This document shows positions 32,076 through 41,052 of a DNA stretch of 42,851 nucleotides, one piece after another (position 1 is the stretch's first letter; each line of letters opens with the position of its first letter). Location of the stretch: the NCBI RefSeq assembly GCF_010435965.1, contig NZ_JAAGAA010000018.1, forward strand, positions 1-42,851, in the 5' to 3' direction. Under the pieces are notes generated by a model. That model did not search any database. It was given only the letters and a program-made list of their open reading frames with translations, and had not been told where the DNA came from. Made by a program: the position numbers and the translations under genes. The stretch comes from Crenobacter caeni (GTDB taxonomy: Bacteria > Pseudomonadota > Gammaproteobacteria > Burkholderiales > Chromobacteriaceae).

Positions 32076-33210
32076 GGCTGTTCTTTCTGGGCGGCAGTGT
32101 CCACACGGGGCTGCCTGCAATGTCGATACGGTAAGCCCGAAGTTCGAGCGTCTTTTTTTCGTCGGCGCGCACGATGCGCACCGGCAGGTTGGCGAAGTCC
32201 GGCGCCAGCCAGTACTCGTTGCGGTTGGCGCCTTCGCCGGCGCGCACCAGCACCACGCGGATGGCACCGTCGCCGGTGTCGTAGTCGGCCTCGCCGGACG
32301 GGCGCAGCCTGAAGCCGTACACCTTCTTGCCGGTGGTGATCTGCGTGTCGCCCGCCGCGGGCTCGCCACCGGCCAGCGCCAGCGCGAAGCCCAGGCTCAG
32401 TACGTCCTGCGCGCCGGGCTCGAGCGGCACGCTAGCCTCCTGCTTGTCGCCGAAGTCGAGGCGCTTGTCCTCGCGGTCGAAACGCGCGTATTCGCGCGGC
32501 GCCTCGTCTCGCCACGCCTGGTAGCGCTCCGGCGCAAGCTTGCCGCCGGCCGCCCGCCCTTCGGAGACGTAGCGCAGCAGCGGGCTGAACAGCCCCTTGA
32601 CGCGCGCCTCCAGGTGGTAGCGGCCGCCCTGGCGTTGCCAGTGGATCAGCCCGCTGCCGACCTGGATATTGCCGTAGTAGGCGTGGTAGTGCAGCGTCGC
32701 CTGATCCGGGAAGGCGGTGATCGGCGTCGCGGGCCGGATCCGGCCATCGTCCTGCGCCGTGGCTTCGGCGACGGGCGCGGCCACTGCAGCAGGCGCGCTC
32801 GCGAGCGCGTCGAGCGCCTCGGCCGCACGGGCGATCGAGCTTGCGGCCGTCTGCGCGGGCGGTGCCGGCGCGAACGGCGGCGCCTCGTCGCCTGGGGGGC
32901 TGGTCGCGCGCGTATCGGCACGCGCGGCCGACGCCTCCGCCTGCGGTGCCGACGCCTCGGCCTTGCGCGGCGCGGGGCGGGCGGCGGCCAGCGCCGCATC
33001 CGCCTGCCTGGGCGTGAGGCGCACGGTCGGCCGCGCGGGCGGCACCTCGTGCTGCGCGTCCAGTTCCAGCTTGCGCAATTGCGCGGTCAGCGGCTTGACC
33101 GCCATGTCCTGCGCGGCGTCCGGCCAGCGCCAATGTCCACCGCCGAACACCGCGAGGTGGACGGCGAGCGAGAGGGCGACGGCGATCAGCAGGGGCCGCG
33201 CGTGTTTCAT
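32065..33210 (-). CDS. DUF3108 domain-containing protein
   Basis: A 381-residue envelope protein. Residues 7-25 are a hydrophobic anchor or signal (LLIAVALSLAVHLAVFG). Residues 40-165 are low-complexity, Ala/Pro/Arg-rich and TonB-like in style. The DUF3108 domain runs from about residue 170 to the end, with LHYHAYYGNIQVGSGLIHWQ, GLFSPLLRYVSEG, QDVLSLGFALAL and YWLAPDFANLPVRIVR. Related proteins are beta-barrel-like periplasmic proteins near purine or envelope genes; role unknown. Its ATG shares a base with the purN stop (TGATG). Confidence 0.82.
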   Translation of the reverse strand: MKHARPLLIAVALSLAVHLAVFGGGHWRWPDAAQDMAVKPLTAQLRKLELDAQHEVPPARPTVRLTPRQADAALAAARPAPRKAEASAPQAEASAARADTRATSPPGDEAPPFAPAPPAQTAASSIARAAEALDALASAPAAVAAPVAEATAQDDGRIRPATPITAFPDQATLHYHAYYGNIQVGSGLIHWQRQGGRYHLEARVKGLFSPLLRYVSEGRAAGGKLAPERYQAWRDEAPREYARFDREDKRLDFGDKQEASVPLEPGAQDVLSLGFALALAGGEPAAGDTQITTGKKVYGFRLRPSGEADYDTGDGAIRVVLVRAGEGANRNEYWLAPDFANLPVRIVRADEKKTLELRAYRIDIAGSPVWTLPPRKNSHEN

Positions 33211-33848
33211 CAGGCCTCGGCGGGGCTCAGCAACTGCGCGCCGGCGTTGGCGGCAGCCACGCGGTGTACGCGGCCGTTCGCCAGCGTCAGGCGGCCGGCG
33301 ACGAAGTCGCGCACCGCGGCCGGATACAGGCGGTGTTCGGCAGCGAGCACGCGTTCGGCCAGCGTCGCCGCGGTATCGCCCTCGAGCACGGGGACCGCAC
33401 CTTGCGCCACGATCGGGCCGTGGTCAAGCTCGGCCGTCACGAAGTGCACGGTGCAGCCGGCGACGCGGCAGCCGGCGTCGATCGCCCGCTGGTGGGTGTT
33501 GAGGCCGGTGAACGCCGGCAGCAAGGACGGGTGCACGTTGAGCATGCGCCCCTCGTAGCGGCGGGTGAAGTCGGCGCCGAGGATGCGCATGAAGCCGGCC
33601 AGTACGACAAGGTCCGGCGCGTAGCCGTCGATCACCTCGGCGAGCGCCAAATCGAATGACGCGCGGTCCGGGTAGGCCTTGTGGTCGACCACGCGGGCTT
33701 TAATGCCGTGCGCGGCCGCCCAGGCCAGGCCCGCCGCGTCCGGGCGGTTGGCGATGACGGCGACGACGGCGGCGCCGGACATCTCTTGTTCGCAGATGGC
33801 CTGCATGTTCGAGCCCCGGCCGGAAATCAGGATGACAATTCGTTTCAT
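33210..33848 (-). CDS. purN: Phosphoribosylglycinamide formyltransferase
   Basis: A 212-residue GAR transformylase that uses 10-formyl-THF to formylate glycinamide ribonucleotide (third step of purine synthesis). Substrate loop ISGRGSN at residues 9-14. Catalytic residues Asn104, His106 (NVHPSLLPAF) and Asp142 (ELDHGPIVAQ) are all present, each offset by two from E. coli numbering. First gene of the purN-DUF3108-rsmB-clc operon; a stem-loop upstream separates it from purM. Confidence 0.95.
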   Translation of the reverse strand: MKRIVILISGRGSNMQAICEQEMSGAAVVAVIANRPDAAGLAWAAAHGIKARVVDHKAYPDRASFDLALAEVIDGYAPDLVVLAGFMRILGADFTRRYEGRMLNVHPSLLPAFTGLNTHQRAIDAGCRVAGCTVHFVTAELDHGPIVAQGAVPVLEGDTAATLAERVLAAEHRLYPAAVRDFVAGRLTLANGRVHRVAAANAGAQLLSPAEA

Positions 33849-33888
33849 GATGGTTTCACGCTAGCGGTTTGCACGCCAGAAGCAATAA

Positions 33889-33925
33889 ACGCCGCACCGC
33901 CCCGGATGCGGGCGCGGCACGGCGT
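33889..33925 (-). terminator. Stem-loop between purM and purN
   Basis: ACGCCG (33889-33894) pairs with CGGCGT (33920-33925), with inner GC-rich imperfect pairing. On the minus strand it is followed by TTATT. It probably attenuates purM read-through. Confidence 0.6.
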
Positions 33926-33956
33926 CGTCGGCCTTCGGCCTTGTTGTGGTGGCGGG

Positions 33957-34994
33957 TCAGCGGACCTGGGTCTGGTGTTCGTCGCCGGCGCGCGCGTCGA
34001 CGCGGCCGATGCAGTACACGGTCTCGCCCTCGGCGCGCAGCAGCTCGGCCGCGGCGTCGGCGTGCTCGGCAGCGACGATGACGACCATGCCGATGCCGCA
34101 GTTGAACGTGCGGTACATCTCCTGCGCGTCGACCTGGCCCTGTTCCTGTAGCCACTGGAACAGCTTGGGCAGCGGCCACGCGGCGGCGTCGATGCGCGCG
34201 ACGCAGTTCTCCGGCAGTACGCGCGGAGTGTTCTCGGTAATGCCGCCGCCGGTGATGTGCGCCATGCCCTTGACCGGCAGTTCGGCCATCAGCTTGAGCA
34301 GCGGCTTCACATAGATGCGGGTCGGCGCGATCACCGCTTCGCGCAGCGTCTTGCCGCCGTCGAATTCGGCGTCAAGATCCGGGGTCGCGCGCTCGATGAT
34401 CTTGCGCACCAGCGAGTAGCCGTTCGAGTGCACGCCGTTGGACGCGAGGCCGAGCACCACGTCGCCCGGCGCGATGTCGCGGCCGGTGATCACGCGGCTC
34501 TTCTCGACGACGCCGACGGCAAAGCCCGCCAGGTCGTACTCGCCGACCGGGTACATGCCCGGCATTTCGGCGGTCTCGCCGCCGATCAGCGCGCAGCCTG
34601 CCATCTCGCAGCCTGCGGCGATGCCCTTGATCACGTCGGTCGCCTGCGCGACGTCAAGCTTGCCGCACGCGAAGTAGTCGAGGAAGAACAGCGGCTCTGC
34701 GCCCTGTACCAGAATGTCGTTGACGCTCATGGCGACCAGGTCGATACCGACGGTGTCGTGACGGTTCCAGTCGAAGGCGAGCTTGAGCTTGGTGCCGACG
34801 CCGTCGGTGCCCGAGACGAGGACCGGTTCGCGGTATTTCTTGGAGATTTCCACCAGTGCGCCGAAACCACCGAGTCCGCCGAGCACCTCGGGGCGCATGG
34901 TGCGTTTGGCGAACGGTTTGATGTTTTCGACGAGCGCGTCGCCGGCGTCGATGTCTACGCCTGCGTCGCGGTAACTGAGGGCCGTGGTGTTCAA
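33957..34994 (-). CDS. purM: Phosphoribosylformylglycinamidine cyclo-ligase
   Basis: A 345-residue AIR synthetase closing the imidazole ring in purine synthesis. Starts [17 protein letters not shown], with [14 protein letters not shown] (ATP/substrate loop), [29 protein letters not shown] and [14 protein letters not shown], all hallmark blocks. It is divergent from the AI-2E family gene, the arrangement seen with hda in many proteobacteria. The leader on the minus strand includes a small CTTTCG / CGAAAG hairpin (35036-35053) and a TAGAAT -10-like hexamer at 35066-35061 that lies close to the divergent start at 35079. Confidence 0.95.
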   Translation of the reverse strand: MNTTALSYRDAGVDIDAGDALVENIKPFAKRTMRPEVLGGLGGFGALVEISKKYREPVLVSGTDGVGTKLKLAFDWNRHDTVGIDLVAMSVNDILVQGAEPLFFLDYFACGKLDVAQATDVIKGIAAGCEMAGCALIGGETAEMPGMYPVGEYDLAGFAVGVVEKSRVITGRDIAPGDVVLGLASNGVHSNGYSLVRKIIERATPDLDAEFDGGKTLREAVIAPTRIYVKPLLKLMAELPVKGMAHITGGGITENTPRVLPENCVARIDAAAWPLPKLFQWLQEQGQVDAQEMYRTFNCGIGMVVIVAAEHADAAAELLRAEGETVYCIGRVDARAGDEHQTQVR

Positions 34995-35078
34995 GGTCGA
35001 CTCGCTTTCTGCTAACGTGTTTGTTTTACTTCAAACTTTCGCCTGAACGAAAGCGCCGATATTCTACCCGAATCAAAG

Positions 35079-36155
35079 ATGAAACGCTCTGCCAACTCGC
35101 TGATGCCATGGCTGGTCGCCGTCGCGTGCGGTGTCCTCTTTTTCTGGCTGGTCATCAGCCTCGCCGGCGTGCTTACGCCCTTCGTCGTCGCCGCGGTGCT
35201 CGCCTACATCCTCGACCCGCTGGTCGGCACGCTGACCCGCCACCGCGTCGGCCGCCCGCTCGCGTCCTTGCTGGTGATGGCCGGCGGCATGCTGCTGATC
35301 TCGCTGCTGCTCTTGGTCGTGGTGCCGATGCTGATCGAGCAGGCGCAGGCGCTCGCCGCGCGGCTGCCGGCCTTCATCGACTTCGTGCAGCACCGCTTCC
35401 TGCCGTGGCTGGACGCGCGTTTCGGCGTCAAGATCGTGCTCAACGCCGACACCTGGCGCAACGCGCTATCCGACCAGGGCGGCGCGCTGCGCAAGGCGCT
35501 CGAGCAACTGTGGCCGCAGCTGACGCACGGCGGCGCCGTGCTGTTCGATTTGGTGTCGAACATGGTGCTGTTGCCGCTGCTGCTCTACTACTTCCTGCTC
35601 GACTGGCCGCGCATGTGCCGCTGGGTGGCGACGCTGGTGCCCAGACGCTGGGCGGCAGAGGTCGGCCGCGTCACCGGCGAGCTCGACCAGGTGTTGGGCG
35701 AGTTCCTGCGCGGGCAGATCTCGGTGATGCTGATCATGGCGGCGGTGTACGGCGGCGGGCTGATGCTGACCGGGCTCGAGTCCGGCCTCGCCATCGGCAT
35801 CGTTGCCGGCCTTCTGGTGTTCATCCCCTACCTTGGCGCTTTCATCGGCCTGTTGCTGGCGACGCTGGCGGCGCTGTTGCAGTTCGGCACGCTCTCGGGG
35901 CTTGCGCTGGTGTGGGGGGTATTCATGGCCGGGCAGACGCTGGAGAGCTTCGTCGTCACGCCTTATCTGGTCGGCGAGCGCATCGGCCTGTCGCCGATGG
36001 CGGTGATCTTCGCGCTGATGGCATTCGGCCAGCTGATGGGCTTTACCGGCGTGCTGCTGGCGCTGCCCTTGGCGGCGATCGTGATGGTGCTCGCGCGCAG
36101 CTTGCTGGCGCGCTATTTCACCTCGCGCTTCTATCAGCGTAAAATCGGGCGCTAA
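35079..36155 (+). CDS. AI-2E family transporter (PerM/UPF0118)
   Basis: A 358-residue inner-membrane protein with about eight TMs. Typical features are the N-terminal WLVAVACGVLFFWLVISLAGVL segment, ILDPLVGTLTRHRVGRPLAS, a soluble loop (residues 90-150), then VFIPYLGAFIGLLLATLAALLQFG and YLVGERIGLSPMAVIFALMAFG, which are the most conserved parts. Members transport autoinducer-2, Na+/H+ or unknown solutes; position next to purM and hda is the PerM-like arrangement. It starts 36 bp before hda's neighbourhood ends and probably forms an operon with hda and the HAD gene. No clear ribosome site. Confidence 0.88.
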   Translation: MKRSANSLMPWLVAVACGVLFFWLVISLAGVLTPFVVAAVLAYILDPLVGTLTRHRVGRPLASLLVMAGGMLLISLLLLVVVPMLIEQAQALAARLPAFIDFVQHRFLPWLDARFGVKIVLNADTWRNALSDQGGALRKALEQLWPQLTHGGAVLFDLVSNMVLLPLLLYYFLLDWPRMCRWVATLVPRRWAAEVGRVTGELDQVLGEFLRGQISVMLIMAAVYGGGLMLTGLESGLAIGIVAGLLVFIPYLGAFIGLLLATLAALLQFGTLSGLALVWGVFMAGQTLESFVVTPYLVGERIGLSPMAVIFALMAFGQLMGFTGVLLALPLAAIVMVLARSLLARYFTSRFYQRKIGR

Positions 36156-36190
36156 ACGGCTTTTTATCGCAGACACACCCAGAACGCATT

Positions 36191-36868
36191 TTGGATCAAC
36201 TCGTCCTCGACCTGACGCCGACGCCGACGCCCGGCTTCGACAACTTTCTCGCCGAGCATAACCGCGAGATCATCGCCGCGCTCAACGACGCGTCGGGCGA
36301 ACGCTTCGTGTACCTGTGGGGTGCGCCCGGCTGCGGCAAGACGCACCTCTTGCAGGCGTGGATTGCCCACGCCGAGCGCACCGGCCGCGCGGCGATCTAC
36401 CTCGACGCCAAGACCGAGCACCTGCCCGACTTCGCGCGCGAGGCGAGCTTCATCGCGGTCGACCATGTCGACGACCTGACCCCGGACGACCAGATCACGC
36501 TGTTCTCGATCTACAACTCGCTGAAGGAAAGCGGCGAGGGGCGCCTGTTGATGGCCGGCCGCCTGCCGCCGATGCGCCTGCCGGTGCGCGACGATTTGCG
36601 CACCCGCCTGGGCTGGGGGCTGGTGTTCCAGGTCAAGGCGCTGTCCGACGACGACAAGCTCGCCGCGCTCAAGCGGCACGCCGCCGAGCGCCAGCTGGCG
36701 ATCCCCGACGACGTGTTCCGCTACCTGCTCACGCACTGGCGGCGCGACCTCTCCAGCCTGATCGACATGCTCGACACGCTGGATCGCTATTCCTTGGCGC
36801 TGCAGCGGCCGATCACGGTGCCGCTGGTGAAGAACATCCTGCAAACGACCCGAAACGAAGCCCCATGA
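36191..36868 (+). CDS. hda: DnaA regulatory inactivator Hda
   Basis: A 225-residue AAA+ protein related to DnaA domain III that, with the DNA-loaded clamp, triggers DnaA-ATP hydrolysis (RIDA). The clamp-binding motif QLVLDL is residues 3-8, Walker A GAPGCGKTH about residue 44, and VDHVDDL the Walker B region; FRYLLTHWRRDLSSLIDMLDTLD is the sensor-2 helix region. It begins with TTG at 36191: no ATG or GTG lies upstream in frame before the previous gene, and the clamp motif must be near the N-terminus. No Shine-Dalgarno is visible. Its stop overlaps the HAD gene start. Confidence 0.92.
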   Translation: MDQLVLDLTPTPTPGFDNFLAEHNREIIAALNDASGERFVYLWGAPGCGKTHLLQAWIAHAERTGRAAIYLDAKTEHLPDFAREASFIAVDHVDDLTPDDQITLFSIYNSLKESGEGRLLMAGRLPPMRLPVRDDLRTRLGWGLVFQVKALSDDDKLAALKRHAAERQLAIPDDVFRYLLTHWRRDLSSLIDMLDTLDRYSLALQRPITVPLVKNILQTTRNEAP

Positions 36869-37533
36869 ACCTTGCGCTGTTCGACCTCGACAACACCCTG
36901 CTGGCCGGCGACTCCGACGTCGAGTGGCCGAAATTCCTGATCGGCCGCGGCATCCTCGACGCCGAACACCACGCCCGCCACAACGACTACTTCTACGAAC
37001 AGTACAAGGCCGGCACCCTCGACATCGACGCCTTCCTCGAATTCCAGCTGGCGCCTTTGGCCCGCTTTACGCGCGAAGAACTCGACCGCCTGCACGCCGC
37101 GTACATGGGCGAGCATATCCTGCCCATCATTCCGGCCAAGGCGCGCGCGCTGGTGGCCGCGCATCAGGCCCAGGGCGACCTGGTGATGATCGTCACCGCG
37201 ACCAACCGCTTCATCACCGGGCCGATCGCGCGCGAGCTGGGCGTCGAGCACCTGATCGCGGTCGAACTCGAGGAAGACGCTGACGGCCGCTACACCGGCC
37301 GCTACACCGGCACGCCGAGCTTCAAGGACGGCAAGATCACCCGCCTGAACGAGTGGCTGGCCGCGCGTGGTCAGACGCTCGCAAGCTTCGGGCACAGTTT
37401 CTTCTACAGCGACTCGCGCAACGACCTGCCGCTGCTTTCGCTGGTGAGCGACCCGGTCGCGGTCGACCCGGACGACGCGCTGCGCGAACACGCGATCTCG
37501 CACGGCTGGCCGGTGATCACGCTGCGCGACTGA
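36865..37533 (+). CDS. HAD-IB family phosphatase (SerB-like)
   Basis: A 222-residue HAD hydrolase: motif I DLDNTLLAGDSD at residues 7-18 with nucleophile Asp7, motif II MIVTATNRF with the Thr near residue 111, motif III Lys (SFKDGKI) and motif IV YSDSRNDLPLL. The cap is a short helical C1 insert (residues 20-90). It belongs to the HAD-IB group (SerB/CicA-like; substrates include phosphoserine and histidinol phosphate). Starts 4 nt inside hda (ATGA). Ends at a strong terminator. Confidence 0.9.
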   Translation: MNLALFDLDNTLLAGDSDVEWPKFLIGRGILDAEHHARHNDYFYEQYKAGTLDIDAFLEFQLAPLARFTREELDRLHAAYMGEHILPIIPAKARALVAAHQAQGDLVMIVTATNRFITGPIARELGVEHLIAVELEEDADGRYTGRYTGTPSFKDGKITRLNEWLAARGQTLASFGHSFFYSDSRNDLPLLSLVSDPVAVDPDDALREHAISHGWPVITLRD

Positions 37534-37548
37534 ACGGTTCGCGCACCG

Positions 37549-37577
37549 GGCCGCGGCAAGCCTGCCGCGGCCTTTTT
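37549..37577 (+). terminator. Intrinsic terminator of AI-2E/hda/HAD unit
   Basis: Perfect 10-bp stem GGCCGCGGCA / TGCCGCGGCC with AGCC loop followed by TTTTT. Confidence 0.92.
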
Positions 37578-37601
37578 CTTATGGACAAGCAAGGGGGACG
37601 C

Positions 37602-38471
37602 ATGGACAGGTTGAACGCCTTTCTGGAGAGGGCCGAGCAAGTGTTGGCCAGACTGGAGCCGCTGCTGCCGCCGCTGCAACCGGCGCCCGACTGGACGGCA
37701 CCGGCTTTCCGCTGGCGCCGCCAGGGGCTGGCCAGCTGGCTGGAGCCGGTATACCAGCCGCACAGCATCCGGCTGGACGAACTCTCCAGCGTCGAGCGGC
37801 AGAAGGAGGCGCTGGTACGCAACACCCGCCACTTCCTCAAGGGGCGGCCGGCCAACAACGCGCTGCTCACCGGCGCGCGCGGTACCGGCAAGTCCTCGCT
37901 GATCAAGGCGCTGCTCGCCGAGTTCGCCGAGAAGGGCTTGCGCGTGATCGAGGTCGACAAGACGCACCTGGGCGACTTGCCGCAGATCGTCGACATCGTG
38001 AAGAATCGGCCCGAGCGCTTCATCCTGTTCTGCGACGACCTGTCGTTCGAGGAGGGTGAGGACGGCTACAAGGCGCTCAAGTCGCAACTGGACGGCGGCG
38101 TCGCGCCGCGCGCCGGCAACCTGCTCGTCTACGCAACCAGCAACCGCCGCCACCTGTTGCCTGAGCGCCTCAGCGAAAACCGCGACGGGAAGAGCGAGAG
38201 CGGCGAGATCCACCCGGGCGAGGCGATCGAGGAAAAAATCTCGCTGTCCGACCGCTTCGGCCTGTGGCTGTCGTTCTACCCTTTCGACCAGGACGCCTAC
38301 CTGACGGCGGTCGCCGGCTGGCTCGGCCACTTCTCGCTGGCGATGGACGCCGCCGCCGAGCGCGCCGCGCTGCAATGGTCGCTCGCGCGCGGCAGCCGCT
38401 CGGGGCGGGTCGCGTGGCAGTTCGCCTGCGACTGGGCCGGACGCACACAAAAGGAACGCAAGGCATTCTGA
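37602..38471 (+). CDS. DUF815 AAA+ ATPase
   Basis: A 289-residue cytosolic P-loop ATPase of the DUF815 family. Walker A is GARGTGKSS near residue 91; the Walker B-like ILFCDDLSFEE follows about 55 residues later; then KSQLDGGVAPRAGNLLVYATSNRRHLLPE (sensor 1) and the C-terminal SGRVAWQFACDWAG. Function not established. The ATG at 37602 follows AAGGGGG at ideal spacing; an earlier ATG at 37581 would lie directly on the end of the terminator. Its stop overlaps the Nudix gene start (ATGA). Confidence 0.88.
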   Translation: MDRLNAFLERAEQVLARLEPLLPPLQPAPDWTAPAFRWRRQGLASWLEPVYQPHSIRLDELSSVERQKEALVRNTRHFLKGRPANNALLTGARGTGKSSLIKALLAEFAEKGLRVIEVDKTHLGDLPQIVDIVKNRPERFILFCDDLSFEEGEDGYKALKSQLDGGVAPRAGNLLVYATSNRRHLLPERLSENRDGKSESGEIHPGEAIEEKISLSDRFGLWLSFYPFDQDAYLTAVAGWLGHFSLAMDAAAERAALQWSLARGSRSGRVAWQFACDWAGRTQKERKAF

Positions 38472-39187
38472 TGAAGGACAACACAGGCAAGACCATCGCG
38501 GTGGTCGCCGGCGCGCTGATCGACGCCGACGGCCGCTACATGCTGGGCTCGCGCCCCGAGGGTAAACCGTACGCCGGCTACTGGGAGTTTCCCGGCGGCA
38601 AGGTCGAGCCGGGCGAGACGCTGTTTGCGGCGCTCGCGCGCGAATTCGACGAGGAGATGGGCGTCCGGGTGGAGCACGCGACGCCGTGGCTGACCCGCGT
38701 CCACCATTACGAACACGCGTCGGTGCACCTGACCTTCTTCCGCGTCTGGTCGTGGGCGGGAACGCCGCGCCCGCACGAAGGGCAGTCGTTTGCCTGGCAG
38801 AAACCGGGCGAGGAGCGCGTCGCGCCGATGTTGCCGGCCAATGGCCCCATCCTGCGCGCCTTGAGCCTGCCGCTGTCGCTGCGGGTCGGCGTGGATGGGG
38901 GCTTTGCCATCGGTAACGAGGCCGGCGTGCTGCTGGCGCTAAACGACTGGCAACGCAGCGGGCGTCCGGACGCGCCGTGGGCCGGCGCCTGTGTGGGCTC
39001 GGCGGCCGAGCTCTCCGAGGCGGCCCGGCTGGGCTTCGACTTTGCGGTGGCCGACGCGGCAGGGGAGTGGGATACGTTCGACCGGGTGGTCAACGATGGT
39101 TGGCCGCTGCCGGTGTACGCGGCGGGTGCGGCGCTGGCTGTCGCGCTCGAACACGGCGCGCACGGCGTGCTGGAGGCGGACGCATGA
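38471..39187 (+). CDS. Nudix hydrolase (MutT) with shortened ThiE-like tail
   Basis: A 238-residue protein. The Nudix box is fully canonical: it begins GGKVEPGE near residue 41 and ends REFDEEMGV, matching G-x5-E-x7-REUxEExGU. MutT-type enzymes remove 8-oxo-dGTP and similar oxidised nucleotides. The C-terminal ~110 residues resemble the second half of thiamine phosphate synthase ([38 protein letters not shown]), as in other MutT-ThiE fusions, but that domain is much shorter than the usual ~190 residues and its metal/phosphate loops are not evident. Translationally coupled to the ATPase upstream and the small protein downstream. Confidence 0.85.
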   Translation: MKDNTGKTIAVVAGALIDADGRYMLGSRPEGKPYAGYWEFPGGKVEPGETLFAALAREFDEEMGVRVEHATPWLTRVHHYEHASVHLTFFRVWSWAGTPRPHEGQSFAWQKPGEERVAPMLPANGPILRALSLPLSLRVGVDGGFAIGNEAGVLLALNDWQRSGRPDAPWAGACVGSAAELSEAARLGFDFAVADAAGEWDTFDRVVNDGWPLPVYAAGAALAVALEHGAHGVLEADA

Positions 39188-39621
39188 AGATGGACCGCAA
39201 GAAATGGCTGTGGCTCGCCGTCGCGCTCTTTTTGCTCGCCGCGCTCAAGCTGGCCTTGCTTGGCTGGTGGTGGCGTTCGCAGCCGGCGGTGCCGCAGACC
39301 GAGACCGTCGCCTGTACGGTGGGCGCTGCGTGCGTCTTGCCCGGCGGCGGTGAACTGCGCTTTGCCAGTGCACCGCTGGAAGGCAAACCGTTCGAGATCG
39401 CGCTGATGGGCGAGGTCGGCGACGCGCCCACCGCCGAATTCGCGATGGCCGACATGGACATGGGCTTCAACCGTTATCGCTTCGTGCGCGAGGACGGGCG
39501 CTGGGTCGCGCGCGTGCAGTTGCCGGTGTGCGTGAGCCAGAGCCGCAACTGGCTGATGACGCTGCAGCTGGGCACGCGCCGGCTGGTCGTACCGTTCGCT
39601 ACAGCGGCAGCCAGTAGCTGA
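39184..39621 (+). CDS. Membrane-anchored hypothetical protein
   Basis: A 145-residue protein with a basic N-terminus (MKMDRKKW), a TM at residues 8-27 ([21 protein letters not shown]) and a periplasmic domain. Two cysteines, in [12 protein letters not shown], could form a disulfide; another Cys is in [13 protein letters not shown]. The strand-rich core [22 protein letters not shown] recalls FixH- or YtkA-like periplasmic beta domains, but I do not assign a family. The ATG overlaps the Nudix stop (ATGA). The last 23 bp overlap the end of ubiA on the opposite strand. Confidence 0.75.
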   Translation: MKMDRKKWLWLAVALFLLAALKLALLGWWWRSQPAVPQTETVACTVGAACVLPGGGELRFASAPLEGKPFEIALMGEVGDAPTAEFAMADMDMGFNRYRFVREDGRWVARVQLPVCVSQSRNWLMTLQLGTRRLVVPFATAAASS

Positions 39622-40474
39622 GCGCGACGCCGGCGAACACGGCAAGGCCGACCCGGTTGTTGTCGAGGAAGGCCTTGAAGCATCGCGCGCGGTCGCGCCC
39701 GCGGATGTCCGCGTACTGGCGCGCGATCAGCCCGGCTGCCACGGTCAGGCTCAGGTAGTAAGGCCAGCCAAGTTCGGCGACGAGGCCGACGGCCACCATC
39801 AGCGCGAGGAACAGCGCGTGGCAGAGCATCACCGCGGCGACGTCGTAACGGCCGAAGGTGATCGCCGACGTGCGGATGCCGATCTTCAGGTCGTCCGGCT
39901 TGTCGACGATCGCGTACTCGGTGTCGTAGGCGACGGTCCAGCACAGGTTGGCCGCCAACAGCAGCCACGCGATCGCCGGCACGCTTTCTGTCTGCGCGGC
40001 GAACGCCATCGGGATGCCGAACGAGAAGGCGAGGCCGAGATAGGCCTGCGGCAGCGGGAAGAAGCGCTTGGTGAACGGGTAGCTCGCCGCGAGCAGCAGC
40101 GCCGGCACGCTCATCAGCCAGGTCAACTTGTTTAGCGGCAGCACCAGCACGAAGGAAAGCAGCGCGAGCGCGAGCGCCAGCAGCAGCGCCTCCTTCTCGC
40201 TGACCGCGCCGCGCGCGAACGGCCGGTGGCGCGTGCGTTCCACATGTGCGTCGAAATGGCGGTCTGCGTAGTCGTTGATCACGCAGCCGGCCGAACGCAT
40301 CAAAAAGGTGCCGGCGGCAAAGATGGCGACAATCAGCCAGTCGGGCTTGCCGGTGCCCGCCAGCCACAGCCCCCACAGCGTCGGCCACAGCAAGAGCAGG
40401 GTGCCGATCGGCTTGTCGGCGCGCATCAGTTGCAGGTAGACGGTCAGGCGGTCTTCACGGGCGGGTATGGACAT
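39599..40474 (-). CDS. ubiA: 4-Hydroxybenzoate octaprenyltransferase
   Basis: A 291-residue inner-membrane prenyltransferase attaching the polyprenyl chain to 4-hydroxybenzoate in ubiquinone synthesis. The two aspartate-rich motifs are present: NDYADRHFD near residue 67 and [13 protein letters not shown] near 185, with [10 protein letters not shown] between. About nine hydrophobic segments. It starts 31 nt inside ubiC, so it is coupled. It converges on the small protein gene at 39184 with a 23-bp overlap of coding ends. Confidence 0.95.
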   Translation of the reverse strand: MSIPAREDRLTVYLQLMRADKPIGTLLLLWPTLWGLWLAGTGKPDWLIVAIFAAGTFLMRSAGCVINDYADRHFDAHVERTRHRPFARGAVSEKEALLLALALALLSFVLVLPLNKLTWLMSVPALLLAASYPFTKRFFPLPQAYLGLAFSFGIPMAFAAQTESVPAIAWLLLAANLCWTVAYDTEYAIVDKPDDLKIGIRTSAITFGRYDVAAVMLCHALFLALMVAVGLVAELGWPYYLSLTVAAGLIARQYADIRGRDRARCFKAFLDNNRVGLAVFAGVALSYWLPL

Positions 40475-40995
40475 GGGGTCAGCAGTTCGAGTGCGGGCAG
40501 GAAGAGTTCGGTGACGATCAGCGGAGCGCCTTCAAAGCTGAACAGGCAGCGGCGTGCCGGCAGCGCGCCTTGCGCCCCGAACGGCGCGGCGAGCGCGTGG
40601 CGCGGGTCGCCCGCGCCGAGCCGCGCGTAGGCAAGCGCGCCACGCGCGAGCGTCGGCATCTCGCCGAACAGCGTCAGCCCCAGCGAGCGGCGACCGCGGT
40701 TAAGCCGCTCTTGCCAGTGCGGACAGTCGGCGCGGCATACGCTGCGCGCGACCACCACGGTTTGGCCGTCCAGCGTCAGCGCGACGTGGCGGGCGTAGGC
40801 GGCAGACGGGTTTCCCAGTAGTGCCGCTTCGTCTTGCAGCGCGGTACTATTCCCTTGGAATAAAACGTCGACGGCAAACAGACGCCCGCTGGCCTGCAGG
40901 TACTCGGTCAGCGAGCCGGCTGCGGTCAGCGCGCCCTGGAGTGCGGGCGTGACGGCCGGTGCGCTCGCCTGCCACAGCGGTGGGGTGAAAGTCAT
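40444..40995 (-). CDS. ubiC: Chorismate lyase
   Basis: A 183-residue cytosolic enzyme that removes pyruvate from chorismate to give 4-hydroxybenzoate, the substrate of the next gene. Landmarks: [15 protein letters not shown] near the N-terminus, [55 protein letters not shown] (active-site Arg region) and the C-terminal [19 protein letters not shown]. The start at 40995 gives the family length. A CATAAT hexamer ends only 6 bp upstream, suggesting a leaderless mRNA. Confidence 0.92.
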   Translation of the reverse strand: MTFTPPLWQASAPAVTPALQGALTAAGSLTEYLQASGRLFAVDVLFQGNSTALQDEAALLGNPSAAYARHVALTLDGQTVVVARSVCRADCPHWQERLNRGRRSLGLTLFGEMPTLARGALAYARLGAGDPRHALAAPFGAQGALPARRCLFSFEGAPLIVTELFLPALELLTPCPYPPVKTA

Positions 40996-41001
40996 CGGCG
41001 C

Positions 41002-41031
41002 ATTATGCCAAACGTGGCTGGCGATTGTCGT
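41002..41031 (-). promoter_or_regulatory. Candidate ubiC promoter, possibly leaderless
   Basis: On the minus strand ACGACA (41031-41026), 18 bp, CATAAT (41007-41002), then 6 bp to the ubiC ATG. Same geometry as flgA. No ribosome site before ubiC. Confidence 0.4.
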
Positions 41032-41052
41032 CCATCGGAAGGAGGAATCCGC

